21,758 nucleotides of DNA from NCBI GenBank assembly GCA_900545605.1, contig UQZL01000033.1, positions 1 to 21,758 on the forward strand, written 5' to 3'. How positions within the stretch are numbered: the stretch's first letter is position 1; each line of letters starts with the position of its first letter. The stretch comes from an uncultured Collinsella sp. (lineage in GTDB: Bacteria; Actinomycetota; Coriobacteriia; Coriobacteriales; Coriobacteriaceae). Below, piece by piece: positions 21,713-21,758 of this stretch. A program made the translations under genes and the position numbers. A model generated the notes under the pieces. The model saw nothing but the letters and a program-made list of their open reading frames with translations, was not told the DNA's origin and did not search any database.

Positions 21713-21758
21713 ATGAAGTTTATCGCGAGTTCCGCACGCAAAGGAAAGCACTTAATGT
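21713..21758. repeat. Second, inverted and truncated copy of the hairpin-tail repeat
   Basis: Positions 21713-21758 match the reverse complement of 21488-21533 without gaps at 40 of 46 positions; the first 26 bp (21713-21738) are identical. The match then enters a half hairpin, GGAAAGCAC (21743-21751), loop TTAAT and the first two bases of the expected return arm, where the window ends. Confidence 0.85.

Noticed and set aside
21713..21758. Possible start of a plus-strand gene (MKFIASSARKGKHLM, with GGGAGGG upstream)
   Set aside because: The same start sequence occurs in the inverted copy, where it stops after 13 codons, and the region behaves as a structured repeat. It cannot be fully excluded because the window ends.
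1..21758. CRISPR array, tRNA, rRNA, prophage or insertion sequence
   Set aside because: No regularly spaced repeats, no cloverleaf or rRNA sequence recognised, and no transposase or phage gene; the palindromic repeats have no associated enzyme gene.

Overview
The window (21,758 bp) looks like core chromosome from a high-GC, Gram-positive actinobacterium of the class Coriobacteriia, most like Collinsella. This rests on protein sequence character, the LexA operator type (CGAAC-N4-GTTCG), the presence of RNase Y, RNase J and SpoVS with no hfq between miaA and hflX, and the gene order. The genus is an inference; no rRNA gene or marker search was available.

Layout, left to right. (1) 1-235: two large palindromes, the first a strong rho-independent terminator on the minus strand. 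(2) 236-1631, minus strand: a LysM membrane protein, then nrdR and dut (dNTP-pool control). (3) 1632-1791: a divergent SOS control region with three LexA-box-like sites. (4) 1792-3140, plus strand: lexA overlapping a DUF1624 membrane acyltransferase gene. (5) 3125-9815, minus strand: rny (RNase Y), an unrecognised GHKL-fold ATPase, spoVS, miaB, miaA and hflX, read from a good promoter at about 10,000. (6) 10073-11922, minus strand: recA-recX under a promoter with a perfect LexA box in its spacer. (7) 12180-21234, minus strand: rnj (RNase J), ftsK, a rodZ-like gene, yajQ, rimO, pgsA and cinA, tightly packed and closed by a 10-bp perfect hairpin. (8) 21235-21758: 524 bp without a convincing gene, holding an unusual nested palindromic element and part of a related second copy.

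The genes join several core jobs: SOS response (lexA, recA, recX and a YneA/SosA-like division-inhibitor candidate), chromosome segregation and cell shape (ftsK, rodZ), mRNA decay (rnj, rny), tRNA A37 and ribosomal S12 modification (miaA, miaB, rimO), phospholipid synthesis (pgsA), NAD salvage (cinA/pncC) and nucleotide metabolism (dut, nrdR). The order rnj-ftsK-rodZ-pgsA-cinA-recA-rny-x-spoVS-miaB-miaA-hflX-lexA is, from general knowledge, a compressed version of the arrangement in Bacillus subtilis.

The most interesting items are the GHKL ATPase gene that occupies the place of ymdB between rny and spoVS; the repeated 'hairpin plus conserved 26-nt tail' element at the right edge, whose two copies differ in the hairpin arm but not in the tail; and the SOS divergon with its LysM protein next to nrdR-dut. 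Many long open frames opposite the real genes are GC-driven shadows and are not annotated.
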